A stretch of 64,000 nucleotides of DNA from Chrysemys picta bellii. Lineage: Eukaryota; Chordata; Testudines; Emydidae. Positions 1 through 11,689 of this stretch are shown piece after piece; the first letter of the stretch is position 1, and each line of letters opens with the position of its first letter. A program made the translations under genes and the position numbers. Where the stretch lies: the NCBI RefSeq assembly GCF_011386835.1, contig NC_088797.1, forward strand, positions 38,315,583 to 38,379,582. Reading direction: 5' to 3'. Under the pieces are notes generated by a model. The model did not search any database and had not been told where the DNA came from. It saw nothing but the letters and a program-made list of their open reading frames with translations.

Positions 1-165
1 CTGCCTAGGGAGGTTGTGGAAGCTCCTTCACTGGAAGTTTTCAAAAGGAGGCTGGATAGCCATCTGTCTTGGACGGTTTAGATACAACAAATCTGCATCT
101 TGGCAGGGGGTTAGACTAGATGACCTTTGCGGTCCCTTCTAACCCAATAGTTCTATGATTCTGTG
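1..165 (+). mobile_element. CR1 LINE, 3' end
   Basis: Opens inside a CR1 3' region: GGAGGTTGTGGAAGCTCCTT, then the wording shared by CR1 tails (gactagatgacctttgcggtcccttctaaccc) and the terminal ttctatgattctgtg. It encodes the C-terminal LPREVVEAPSLEVFKRRLD type peptide of CR1 ORF2. It continues left of the window. Confidence 0.85.
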
Positions 166-639
166 TGACAAAGTTGTACTCTTTAAGATGATCTTAAAAA
201 GGAAAAGTGCACTGAAAGTCCAAGGTTTTCTGTAGAGCAAATTTTATTAGCCATGTTTACATTCTATAGTTAAAATGCAGAGACTACAAATACCTCATAC
301 TTTTAGTCAAAACTGTGTATGCAAACAGGCTGAATCAAAAACTTTAAATTATACATATGGTGCAAAGAAGCCCACAAGATAATAGCTTGCCTATAAGAAT
401 ACATTTAGTTATTGTTTGATTGCCCAGCTGTCAACCTAAAGTAGCAGAAAATTGCTGTTGTAAATCAGAAAATGAGAGATCTAGAGAAAGAGGAAAAACT
501 ACAATTCATGTAACATTTAGATTATGAAACGGTGTCTAATTAAATAATGCCCTGAACTTCTTTTGATTAGAATTGAGCTTTGCTTCTATCCAATGGAAAT
601 CTAAACTCAAGCAAAACTCCAGTTGACTTCTTCTTTGTT
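166..639. other. Non-coding stretch downstream of PPARG
   Basis: AT-rich sequence between the CR1 tail and the broken LINE. No open frame with recognisable domains, RNA gene or repeat was identified. Confidence 0.5.
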
Positions 640-854
640 TTCCTTTATGCCGCTTTTCCTGATGAGAATTGTGGCAGCAGCGTGGAGAGACCTCCCTTTC
701 CTCCACAACAGGTTCCAGCTCCTCCTGGGGGATTCCCCAGTGTTGCCAGGCCAGCCAGATATAATCCTTCCAGCATGTCCTGGGTTGCCTTTGGGGTCTC
801 CTCGCAGTGGGACCTGCCCGATAGAGTTCCAAAGGAAGCCTCCCAGGGGGCATG

Positions 855-862
855 CTTATCAG
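855..862. repeat. Target-site duplication of hAT copy A (left; right at 1590-1597)
   Basis: CTTATCAG is repeated exactly at 1590-1597, on either side of the element, inside the LINE reading frame. Confidence 0.85.
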
Positions 863-1589
863 TAGAATCCTACCAAATTCACGATCCATTTTGGTCAATT
901 TCACAGTCATAGGATTTTAAAAATTGTAAATTTCATGATTCCAGCTATTTAAATCTGAAATTTAACTGTAGGGGTTCTGACCCAAAAACGAATTGTGGGG
1001 AGGTGGCAAGGTTATGTGTGGGGAGGGTGTGTTTATGGTACTGCAACCCTTACTTCTGTGCTGCTGCTGGTCGTGGCTGTGCCCTCAGAGCTGGGCAGCT
1101 GGAGAGCGGCGGTTGCTGTCCGAGAGCCCAGCTCTGAAGGCAGAGCCACTGCCAGCAGCAGCGAGAAGTAAGGACGGCATGGTACAGTATTGCCACCCTT
1201 ACTTCTGCACTGCTGACTGCAGAGCTGGGCCCTCAGTCAACAGTCGCCACTCTCCGGACGCCCAGCTCTGAAGGCAGCAGCACAGATGTAAGGGTGCCAT
1301 GGTATGGTATTGCTGCCCTTACTTTTGCGCTACTGCTGGCAGGGCTCCACCTTCAGAGCTGGGCACCCGGCCAACAGCCTCTACTCTCCAACCACCCAGC
1401 TCTGAAGGCAGTGCAGAAGTAAGGGTGGCAATACCGTGACCCCCCCCTAAAATAACCTTGTGACTCCCCTGCAACTCCCTTTTGGGTCAGGACTCCCAAT
1501 TTGAGAAACGCTGGTCTCCCCTGTGAAATCTGACCAGATTTTACGGTCCATGATGTGTTTTTCATGGCTGTGAATTTGATAGGGTCCTA
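863..1589 (+). mobile_element. Non-autonomous hAT element, copy A (CTTATCAG duplication)
   Basis: Terminal inverted repeats TAGAATCCTACCAAATTCAC at the left end and GTGAATTTGATAGGGTCCTA at the right end. It is flanked by an exact 8-bp duplication CTTATCAG at 855-862 and 1590-1597, the hAT hallmark. The interior has GC-rich stretches with repeated motifs such as agagctgggc and cttacttctg, and GACCCAAAA near the left end. No transposase is encoded. It shares ends and interior with the copies at 25707-26474 and 61246-62049. Confidence 0.85.
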
Positions 1590-2790
1590 CTTATCAGGGG
1601 CCCGAACCACCTCAGCTGGCTCCTCTTGATCTGGAGGAGTAGTGGCTCTATTCTGAGGCTCTCCCGAATAGCTGAGCCCTTCACCCCTGTCTCTGAGAGT
1701 AAGACCAGCCACCCTGTGCAGAAACCTCATTTCTACTGCTTGTACCTGCGATCTCATCCTTTCGGTCATTACCCAAAGTTCATGACCATAGGCGAGGATG
1801 GGGATATAGCTCGACCTGTAAACTGAGAGCTTTGTTCGAGAACTCAGCTCCCGCTTCACCACCACCGACTGGTACAGTGCCCGCATTATTGCTGCCACAG
1901 CACCAATCTGCCAGTCGATCTCCTTCTCCCTCTTACCATCACTCATGAACAAGACGCCTAGATACTTGAGCTCTTCCACTAATGACAGCTGCTCCCCCCT
2001 CACCTGGAGAGAACCGTTCACTTTCTTCCGGAAGAGGACCATGACCTCTGATTTGGAGATGCTGATTCTCATCCCAAATGCTTCACATTCAGTAGTGAAA
2101 CATTCAAGTGAGTGTCGGAGATCACAGTCTGAAGAAGCAAGGACAACCTCAGCTGCAAACAGCAGAGATGCCACCTCTGAGTCCCTCTACCGGATGCACT
2201 CCACAGCTTGGCTGCACCTTGATATCCTATCCATGAAAATCACGAACAGCAGTGGGGACAAGACACATTCCTGATGGAGTCCAAAGCCCAACTTGCATGA
2301 ACTCAATTTAATGCCAAGAATATGAACGCAACTCTTACTCCAGGAATAAAAGGACCAGATAGCACACAAAAGTGGCACCAGCACCTCATACTCCCACAGC
2401 ACTTCCCACAAGACATCTTGTGGAACGCAGTCATATGCTTTCTCCAGGTCTACAAAACAAAGGTAAATCAGATTAGCAAACTTCCACGGCCCCTCGAATA
2501 TCTGCGAGAGAGCCAAGAGCTGGTCCGTTGTTCCACGGCCGGGACGGAATCCACATTGTTCCTCCTGAATCTGAGGTTCTACTAACGGGCGTAACCTCCT
2601 CTCCAGCACCCTGGCACAGGCTTTGCCGGGGAGACTGAGGAGTGTGATCCCCCTATAGTTGGAACACACCCTCTGGTCTCCTTTCTTAAAGATCGGGACC
2701 ACCACTCCGGTTTGCCAGTCCAGAGGTACTGCACCTGCCTTCCATGCAACTCCAAATGACTTCAATGTGAATTCTGCCCCAGTGAGAACT

Positions 2791-4640
2791 GCAGGCTTGG
2801 GCCCAACTTTGGATCAGTTTCTGATTATATTTTATTAATTTTGTTTTTTAAAGAATGAACTGTGAGGAATTTTGTGAGACATAGGGACTGTTCTTACAGA
2901 GAAGACTTTCTCATAGGGATGGGGCCAGAATTGGAACATCTAATGTGAACATTTGTGTGTGTGTGTGTGTGTATACACATGCGCGTGCATATTTGGAATC
3001 CTATATCCAAATTAACCTCTATGGTTTTGGATCTGGTTCAGACCCATAAAAGGCAAGAGCTCCAGCAAGAGAAATTTCAGAAGAATAGTTGATCTTGAGA
3101 GATTTGACTGAAGTCTTGGATGAACAACATATAACATTTTGGTGCTATCAACTACGGATCCAAATCCTCTCCTTGTTTTGGCCTTGAACCCAAATGTTAG
3201 CCTAATCCTAATCTGAATAATGGCTCTGAACACCACCTCCTGGGCTCAACTGTGATTTCTCATTTTATATAACAATAGACTGAGCAGAGAGCCTCTCTGC
3301 CAGCTATCAGACATGTATGGGAGAGTTTTTGCTCTGTGATGAATTGCAAAGTCCCTGACAGCAATCTTTTATTAAATAAATGCAGAGCCCCCAAAAAACT
3401 ACAATTGCCAAATCTTTTGTATAAAATCACCACTGCAATGTTTTACAGTCATTGGAAAAAAACACCCACCAACAACAGTAGAATAATTCTCTCCACCTCG
3501 ACCCGGTCTAATAAACTAACATTAAATGAATCTCTCTACAAAAAAAAAAAAAAGTTAGGGAAAAGTCACCACCTTTCATCCCTTCCCCCCTCTCCCAGGC
3601 TTCCCTTTTCTCCTCCCAGTAGAGGATGTTTTGGAACAGCCTTTTCAGGAAATATTTCCACAGCAAAATGCAGCATCATTTATAATATTTAAAGCTGCAT
3701 TTTTGTTGAGATGGCTTGGCAGGCTTCACTTGCAAATCTGGCAGGATATAGCCAGTTGAGATTTAGCACTAACAAACGAAAGATATGCTGACACAACAGA
3801 ATGCTTTAATCATCATTGCAGCAAGCGGGACAAGATCTTCTACTGCCCTGCCAGCTCTTCCCAGTGTGAGAACCAATGATGCTGCTTAGTTCTCCTTCCC
3901 TCCCCTGCCTCTGGAGAGTACAGTTTTCTCTTGTTTCCACAGAGCTGAGAGCCTTGTTGGCGAACTGCATTCAATGTATTAATGATTTAATTTAATAATA
4001 CTCCTCTTGGCCAAGAGACACTGGTAGGAAAATGCTGCCCATTTCCAGCACAGTAAGGGATCTTAAATAATTAAAAAGAAAGTTGTTATATTGTGTGCGT
4101 GCCTCTATAAAATGGCTATTCTCATTCGTAGCTGGGGCAGCCTCTCTTTCTGTCCTACCACTTGCTCTCTTCATTAAAAGCACAATTGACCGTTATGCTC
4201 AGCTAGCAAAATCACACTTAGAAGCTTGCCCTGATTCAGAATTAAGAACTAATGTTAGTTGTTTCTGAGTCTAATAAAGCAAATTAATTAATAAATGTCT
4301 CAAAGGACCTGCTCCTGAAGGCACATACGCTATTACATTGAGTATAGGCTGAAGGACAGGATCCACAGAGTTCTGTCTACAAAACCTCAGTGCAATGGTT
4401 AAATTCATACACTAATTTATTTCTAGTGAATGATTTTGTACAGGGCACAATATAAAGATTGTGTCATGGAAGGAGGTTGTGAACTGAAGGCACTGTTTAT
4501 ATTTTGGGAACAGATCAATTCAAATGCTCTGTTTTTTGGCTAGAGTCAGGATTTATGCTTTCAGAAAGCTTTTGTGTAATCAAATGTGATTAAATTCATG
4601 TACTGAAAGACAGCTACTATAAAATATTAAACTACAAGTC
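2791..4640. other. Non-coding stretch with TG microsatellite
   Basis: Contains a (TG)n run at 2954-2972 and a 14-base A run near 3540-3553. Nothing else recognisable; all frames are short and lack domains. Confidence 0.5.
2954..2972. repeat. TG dinucleotide microsatellite
   Basis: About nine TG units, followed by tatacacatgcgcgtgc. Confidence 0.85.
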
Positions 4641-4644
4641 CGTA

Positions 4645-4870
4645 AGGAGCAGCATGGTCAAATGGCTAGTGCACTGATCTGGGACCTTTGTTCAGTTTCT
4701 GGTTGTACCACAGACCTGCTGTGTGACATTAGCCAATTCTGTTTTCCCTTCCCACCCTTTGTCTGCCTTGTCTTACATTGTAAATTCTTCAAGGCAGGGA
4801 TCATCTTTTGCTATGTATCAGCACAGTGCCTAATACAATGGGGCCCCAATCTTGGTTGGAGCCTCTAGGT
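4645..4870 (+). mobile_element. tRNA-derived MIR/CORE-type SINE
   Basis: agcatggtcaaatggctagtgcactgatctgggacc resembles the tRNA-like head. It is followed by cagacctgctgtgtgacatt (CORE-like part) and a tail, gtaaattcttcaaggcaggga ... cagtgcctaatacaatgggg, ending in acaaataa. This arrangement is common in reptile genomes; the family name is inferred. Confidence 0.65.
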
Positions 4871-4916
4871 TCTTTGTGATACAAATAACTATGTATGTTC
4901 TAAAGCTTGTTTCTAA

Positions 4917-5465
4917 GGGTATATTTACACTGCAGTGTAAGCCCAGAATTCAAATTTAGGCTCAAGCCTAACCTCCCTTCCACCTACACACAAATCATGC
5001 TAACCCAGGGCTTGGACCCAAAGTCACAGGATCCCCACGGGGGTGGAGGGTCCAAGCCTTAGTCAAGCCAGGAATCAGGGTTCAAGCCCTATTGCATTTC
5101 AGTGTAGATGCAGCCCAACCAGACTTGAGCACTTGGAGTCCGCCAAAAGTATCCAACAATCCCACAGGAAGACATTTTCTTTGTCCTCTGGACAGCTAAG
5201 TTTGGTGGGCAGTCACGTTTTTCCACATTGCACCAAAAACAAAGGGCTAAAGCGGCCACACTTTGGGAGGTCACTAGGAAGTCTGGGATATGGGTGGTTG
5301 GACTTGGGCCTGCATAATATAATGTAGACACTGGGGCCCCAGGCTGGGACCCAGGTTTCAACAATTCCTAATCTGGGATTACAAATGAGTGTAAATTTAC
5401 AAACCCAGGGTCTGCTAATTCAGGTTGTACTAGCCCTGGGCTTACATTGCTGTGTAGACATATCC
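4917..5465. mobile_element. Harbinger-like MITE
   Basis: Inverted ends GGGTATATTTACACTGCAGT and, read from the right end, GGATATGTCTACACAGCAAT. The flanking triplets are TAA and AAA. Internally it has repeated ccaggg/ggacccaggt words. No transposase. Confidence 0.6.
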
Positions 5466-8370
5466 AAAGTGTCTAAGCTGTGTACTGCGTATGTTGGTCA
5501 GGGCATCTACCTTTGTGAATGCTCCACAGTTCTGCAGCACTTTACGGGCCAGATCCTACTGTAGGATAAGCGAGTGCTATGCAGAGTCCTTGATGCAGGC
5601 TCCTTGCTTATCATTTCTGGTGAGCAAGCAGGCTAATGAGTAGAACAATACCTTCTTCACATGCTGTATTGGATTCAGCTGGATTTGTTCATGCTTTTCC
5701 CCCAGCTCAGCCTCTTTGTAGTGGAGAAGGCGTGTGACAGGTTTTATAGCAACTTCTCATGCTGTTTATGCCAAACAGTTATATAGCGACCATTTGTTAT
5801 CTCTGGAGTTATTCCACCCATAGACTACTAGCAACGGCTCCTACTGAGGGAATGTACTGTAAATATATTATATATGCACTTGATTTTTTGTATATATATT
5901 ACACTACAGCTGAAGCTTTGACAGCCTATCCCAACTGGCCCTGATTTTGATGTGCTAATTTTTGGTTTTAGATGTTGCACACTAGTTGTCTTCTAGCATC
6001 TAGTGATCAGTCTTTACCACATGCTATTGTCCCTTCCCCCTTCACATTTTGTAAACCCTCCAAGCCAACAAAATAAAAAAATTGACACACCTAACCATTC
6101 ATGAGCCAGCCCCTTACCACCAGCACCAGATCTAGTGGTGCAGAACGTAGCATATGGTAGAGGAGTGCACTTACCCTCCTACCTCTCCCAATCCATATAC
6201 AGCTAGAGATGCAGATAGGCACCTAGGTTTTTATCCACTGTGGGCTGTAAAGTAGGAATAGGGTTTATTACTATGCACAGAATTTTTCCTCTGCGTGAGA
6301 GTAAATCCCAACCACTTGAAAGGCACATGATTGAGCACTTGAGCCAGAGGGATTGGTTTTGTTTTCTTCCTTAAGGACGTTGTGATCTCTTGCAGCATTT
6401 TTGTACCCTTAATACTTATAGAGTAGACATCACCTTGTTTTTTTTATTTTAAAGAGAAAATCCTAATAACATTTCCGTATTGTTATTGCAATGTTTAGCT
6501 TTGCAAACCAAACACTGAATCCTGATTGTTTAGTGTTTGCCTATACCAATGGTTTACAGAAGTCAATGGCAGCTTTGCCCAAGTGGGATGTGCAGGATTG
6601 TGCCTGTGATATATAAGCAACAATTATTTCTGCAGGTAAGTTATCAGAAAGTCCTTTTGCTACACTTCAAATATTGAAGACTATAAAAGGGCTGTCTATA
6701 CTAGGAAAAAGATCCATTAATAACTATTGTCAGTAACAAGCCTCACACATGGTGCTGAAACCTATTTAGCTGCTCATACAGGTGAAATAAGCACTTTTAT
6801 AGAAATCATGATTAGCACAATCTCAGTCACACTTTCTATAATGATGATGAAAGTATTTTTGTCCCATCTACATCATCAATTTAGGTAATTTTCAGCAGTG
6901 GTTACTAGAGAAATCGCTGGTGATGAACATTACCTACAGAGTTTATTTTCCCAGAGTATATGGATCTTTAAAGTTTAAAAAAAATTGATATTTTTGCTTG
7001 ATATAAAGGTGAGGAACACATTAGACAGATAGTTACTGAATGTGCATAAATTCAGAACCAGTTCCTGCAAGCCTTACTCACACAAGTAGCCTTATTTATG
7101 TGAATAGTCCCATTGCCCATTGATCAGATCCTATATTTTCTTCTCTGAAAAAGTAGGTGAGGGTAACGTAGGAGACAAAATATCAGTTCAATAGTTTTAG
7201 AATCCATGGGAAAGTAATGGAAACTCATCCTCCCACATCAAATCTGAAGATGCCACGATATGTTGGACAGATCATTAAGGAGGAGATAAAAATTCAAAAA
7301 CATGGTAAAGTTCCTTAAGAAGCAAAATATATGTCAGCTGATTATTTCTAATTGTGAGTTGCAAATGTTTTTCATAGCTCCAAGATCAAAAAGCAAACTG
7401 TTAATTTATGGTTTGGGAGATTCTCACTCACCAAAGCTTTGGAAATTCTGAATCTATCACAACCTACTTACAAACTGCTGTTAGTAAGTTTCTTATCTTT
7501 AATGTATAAAACCCCACAGAAACAGAAAATATTTAAAATTAGACCAAAATTATAAGTATAATTCACAAGAGAAAACATTATTTTTTGAGAAAACATTTTC
7601 ATATCCTCACTACAGTCATTTATTCTAAATTAGTACATAGCAGTTGTCCATTAAATGAACACTTTTCCCATAAGACCTATCCCTGTAGAAAAGTATTTTA
7701 GGCAAAGTTTCCTAATCACGATGTAACTGTTTAGAATCAGAACATTTTCATGGCTAATAATTAACATAAACATTAATATGTCCCACTGCTTGAAAAAAAC
7801 TTTTTGGACAACTATAAAATGTATGTACTGTATATCCATATTACACTGAACTACTCAAACAGTGCCACTGGTAAACTACTACTTTCCTTAAACGTTCCAA
7901 TTTGCAATAAAGTAAAATGAAGCTATGTGAGTTAATGTGCTTTTGGTTACACAAGTGTTTTTCCTGTAACAAAGCCATAACCTTAATTTTGTTTTCAATG
8001 CATCTCTTCCACTGTTTTTTTTTCAGATAGTGTTTCAGTTTTGCCTATTTATGTACTTTCCCTAGAGTTGTTCTTTATGACAGAACTGATCTTGCATTAC
8101 TCAAACACCTCTAACTCCTTTTGAAATCAGGTTGGATTGCACAAGAAATGCAGTTTCAGATCCATAATTTGTGCTGTGTGTCATTATTTATGGGAAGTAT
8201 ATAGTCTGAGGCCTTTTAGCTGAGATCCACTATTGTATCAGTTAATATGTGATGTCCTCCTACAGGAAGGGATGAATTCTTGGATCAAAGAGGTTTTCCC
8301 ACTATAGTGATACAAGGTAAATTTCAAATAGCAAACATCCAATGAAAAACAATTAAAAAAATGGAATATT
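5466..8370. other. Long AT-rich non-coding stretch
   Basis: About 2.9 kb downstream of PPARG with no gene, SINE or LINE I recognise. Small TA-rich runs lie near 5867-5900. Confidence 0.5.
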
Positions 8371-8374
8371 CCAG

Positions 8375-8998
8375 TGAAAGGGTTAATTCACCACTACTGG
8401 CATCTCCTCCTGGTGCCTCTGGGGATTAACTCTGGCAGGGCTTTGCGCCCCCCTTTGGATGTGTTTCTCCTATCATCCTCTTGCATCCTCTGCAACTCCA
8501 GATGTTCCTTCTTCATGACTTGGCGCTCTGGCCAGGTCACGATGCATGTCTCCCCTTCCAGAAGTATCAAAGGCCCACTATACAAAATGGCAGTCTTCCC
8601 TTCACTGCTTTGACCATGCCACTCCTCCAGTGCTCACCCTCTAATCCAAGTTCTAGCTCAGAGGCCCTCCCATAGGCAGCCAAGATCTGCTCTACTCCAT
8701 ATCTTGCTGCTTTTCTCCTGAACCTTTCCTACCTCTCTCACTCTCCCCCTTTCTCTGGGTTTGTTGGCCCAAACTCCCTTCTCCCAGGGAGTAACCGTAG
8801 GCTACCTGCAAACTGCTGCCCCTAGCTGCTTTCAGCTCCTGGGCTGTATACAGACCCCACCTATTCCTGTCCAGCTGAGCCTTGTCTAATTAATCTCTGC
8901 TCCCTGGCTCCTCCTCCAAGTGCAGCCTGGGCAGTTAATTGGCCCTCCTAGCCATCTTAACCCATTCAGGCCTTGTATGGGATGGACATCCCATCACA
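8375..8998 (-). mobile_element. Probable LTR-like or other dispersed turtle repeat
   Basis: A sharply bounded C/T-rich block in AT-rich surroundings. On the minus strand it starts TGATGGGATGTCCATCCCAT and includes gattaattagacaaggctcag and cagctggacagg. I recall similar sequence as dispersed in turtle genomes, but cannot assign a family. No coding capacity. Confidence 0.4.
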
Positions 8999-9758
8999 AC
9001 TCCCTTTTGAATTTTAACAGCCACAAATTGGTGAACATATAATTCCTGTTAGAACCTGCTGCTCAGTAAACACCATGTTCCTGGTGTGAACAGTGCAGGG
9101 AACAGCTAGCACTGTCATCATAAATCCCCTTGCGATATTCCATTTGATTTATGGCAGTCACATTTAAATCACCAGGGATGATTTTGTTTCCAGTTGTGGA
9201 GATCAAAGCTGATCAATACCTCGTACTGAGTTTGCAATCTCATCAGTGAATTTTAACACTCAGGCCAAATTTACAAGCCTAAGGATCCAAATCTGCAAGC
9301 ACTTCCTGCTGGACATAATTCTTAGTACCAGCTATAGTCCAATAGCTGCCACATTAGTAAGCACTGGGGCTGGTAGGAAGTATTTTCAAGATTGGGCCAT
9401 GACTTTAAGGAACTCTGAACTGCTCTAATTTACATATTCTTGCAGCCCCTTCAACATGTAAATTATACCAGTTTAGAGTCTTAGAGAAATATCTGGAGTA
9501 CTGCTAATTCACACCAGCTGAAGATCTGGCTTAGATTTAAAAAAAAAAAAAAAACTTTTAAGCAAGGCCAAGTTGCAATAAAACATTAACATACTACATC
9601 GTACATTACTTGTTCAGGATCAGGTTAATATTCCAAGAACACAGTTAAAGATTCTGTCTTGCTGGCTGAGGAGACCTCCTCTTCTGAGTATGTGAGAAAG
9701 AGTGACCAAATTTCTAAATATTTATCCTCTTTTTGGGACTTCTTTTGTGTATGTATTT

Positions 9759-10146
9759 CAGGGGTTCTCAAACTGGGGGATGGGACTAGTCTCTGTTTGC
9801 CAGACGCTCTAGCCTCTGTTTGCCAGAAGCTGGGAATGAGCGACAGGGGATGGATCCCTTGATGATTACCTATTCTGTTCATTCCCTCTGGGGTACTTGG
9901 CACTGGCCACTGTTGGAAGACAGGATACTGGGCTAGATGGACCTTTGGTCTGACACAGTAGGGCCATTCTTATATTCTTACATGGGGAGTTGTGAGCTGT
10001 CAGTCTCCACTCCAAACCTTGCTTTGTCTCCAGGATTTATAATGGTGTTAAATATATAGAAAGGTGTTTTGAATTTATAAGGGGGAGGGTCGCATTCAGA
10101 GGCCACCAATTCAGGGGTCACCAATATAAAAGTTTGAAAACCACTC
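9759..10146 (+). mobile_element. hAT MITE (CAGGGGTTCTCAAACT type) carrying a CR1 tail
   Basis: The left end CAGGGGTTCTCAAACTGGGG and the right end AAAGTTTGAAAACCACTC are inverted copies. The 8-bp flank ATGTATTT is exact at 9751-9758 and 10147-10154. The interior is interrupted by CR1 sequence (about 9787-9980). No transposase. Confidence 0.8.
9787..9980 (+). mobile_element. CR1 LINE 3' end nested in the hAT MITE
   Basis: ggatcccttgatgattacctattctgttcattccctctgg through ggatactgggctagatggacc to cattcttatattctta matches the tail of the long CR1 at 52790-55590. Its start shows a roughly 23-base internal duplication (ctctgtttgccagacgct, then cctctgtttgccagaagct). Confidence 0.8.
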
Positions 10147-10149
10147 ATG

Positions 10150-10705
10150 TATTTGGTGTGAAAGCTTTTCCCTTACATGAACAGTCTGTATTTTACTATA
10201 CCACAATTCCATAGGAGGAGGGGTCACATTTTCCCAGTACTGTGCAATACACAGTCTAGCTAACAATAAAAAAGAAATGTATTTGTTGTTCTATTTCAAA
10301 TGCAGATCCTTTACTGGAGCATTAAATAAGCAGGTCTGGTGATCTTTAGGAAGCGAGCATTTTTCATAAGATGACTCTCCAATAATTTTCTCTCAAAACG
10401 GTCTAATTCCTGGACTCAAACACCTCATATGCAAGTATGCCCCTTTTCCCTGCAACCCCTCCAACAGAGCCCCTCTGTAGTAGCAAAAATATGATGGATC
10501 TTAACTGGAGTCAAATGGCATTTATAAAGTAATTTATAATTTATAAAAAAATTATTTATGAACTACAAAAATTGAAGATGTATATTCCCTTCCCCTTATA
10601 GAGACTCACTCATCTAGATTAATTTATTTGTCCAGATCCCTCTCCCATCTTTTCATCTGGGTTGTTTTCTTATCAACATCTTTTTCAATCAAAATTGTAT
10701 ATATG
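10150..10705. other. Non-coding stretch
   Basis: AT-rich sequence between two MITEs with no recognisable feature; a small poly-A/TTTATAA cluster lies at 10523-10560. Confidence 0.5.
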
Positions 10706-10708
10706 TCA

Positions 10709-10994
10709 GGGCTGGTCTTCACTATGGTGAGACTGACGCTGCTGCAATTGATGCAGCAGGGATTGATCTAGCAGGTCTAGTGAAGACCTGCTAAATCGAC
10801 GGCAGAGCACTCTCCGGTCCACCCTGTTAATCCAGCTCTCCGAGAAGAGTCGACCAGCGAGTGTCTCCCATCGACGCTGTGCAGTGAAGACACTGCGGTA
10901 AGTTGACCTAAGCTACGTCAACTCCAGCTACGTTATTCACATAGCTGGAGTAGCATAATTTAAGTCAATTTACCCTCGTAGTGAAGACAAGCCC
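10709..10994. mobile_element. Harbinger-like MITE
   Basis: GGGCTGGTCTTCACTATGGT at the left and, inverted at the right, GGGCTTGTCTTCACTACGAG. Flanking triplets are TCA and TTA. GC-rich interior with gtcgac/atcgac words, no transposase. Confidence 0.65.
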
Positions 10995-11689
10995 TTAGAA
11001 GTTGTTCCAGCTTGCTCCTGGGTCAACTCCTCAAATGTGGTTAGAAGTATATTCAGATTTCACAATAAAATGTTTGACTTGTAAATATTGAAAATATGGG
11101 ATCTTGAAATTATTTATATTATTACATATATCTTGGTATGATTCAAATACGAAACCAGGAACAGCTATCAGAATTGAGTAATGTCAGCTCTTACCCAGAA
11201 TGAATAGTCACTTTGATAATTCCTAGGGATAAAATTCCGATGATTAATGAAAGTAGCTAAGGGAGAGGGACTCATCAATGGGAAAATTTGTCCAAAGCTG
11301 CTAAGGTGATCTGGATGAATGATTTTGGTGATGTAAATTTCTTTTTAACCCAACAATTACTATGAATAGCTAAATTTGGGCTCCAGTCTTGTTTGAGTTT
11401 TACTGAGTGTTTGTATGGTCTATTTTTAACCCAATTGATCACATATTTTAATTGTGATGCATGATAAAATAAAATTATAATAATAATAGTAATAAACCTA
11501 GTTAGGGAAAGCTAATCCACTCTGCTTTTATAGGCTTATGCAGAACTTTAGAACTCACCCTTTGTTTTTTATGTTTTCCATATGAATTTTAATAGCTCAT
11601 TCTACCACGTTTTTAATGCCATACCAGCTATAGCTATAGGGTTGCACTGAAACAAAAACAACAACTTTAGAAGGACCTTCATCTTTATC
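10995..11689. other. Non-coding stretch
   Basis: AT-rich sequence between the MITE and the L1 fragment; an ATAATAATAGTAATAA cluster lies near 11476-11497. Nothing else seen. Confidence 0.5.

Larger units (their letters stand above)
640..2790 (-). mobile_element. Degenerate Rex/RTE-like LINE, reverse transcriptase region, split by a hAT element
   Basis: Two minus-strand segments, 2790-1598 and 862-640, interrupted by the hAT insertion at 863-1589. Seen in order: DWQTGVVVPIFKKGDQRVCS and NYRGITLLSLPGKA (RT fingers), GFRPGRGTTDQL, motif A FVDLEKAYDCVPQD, motif B region HQECVLSPLLFVIFMD, the catalytic box decayed to LLFAAEVV (normally FADD), KYLGVLF, YGHELWVMTERMRSQVQ, and after the insertion MPPGRLPLELYRAGPTARRP to IPQEELE. 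Stops, frame changes and the lost catalytic Asp pair make it dead. The fish-like wording fits the Rex/RTE type; the exact clade is uncertain. Its 5' part is missing. Confidence 0.85.

Noticed and set aside
4645..4870. Possible functional tRNA genes in the SINE heads
   Set aside because: No complete cloverleaf with acceptor stem can be formed; all tRNA-like pieces continue into SINE bodies.
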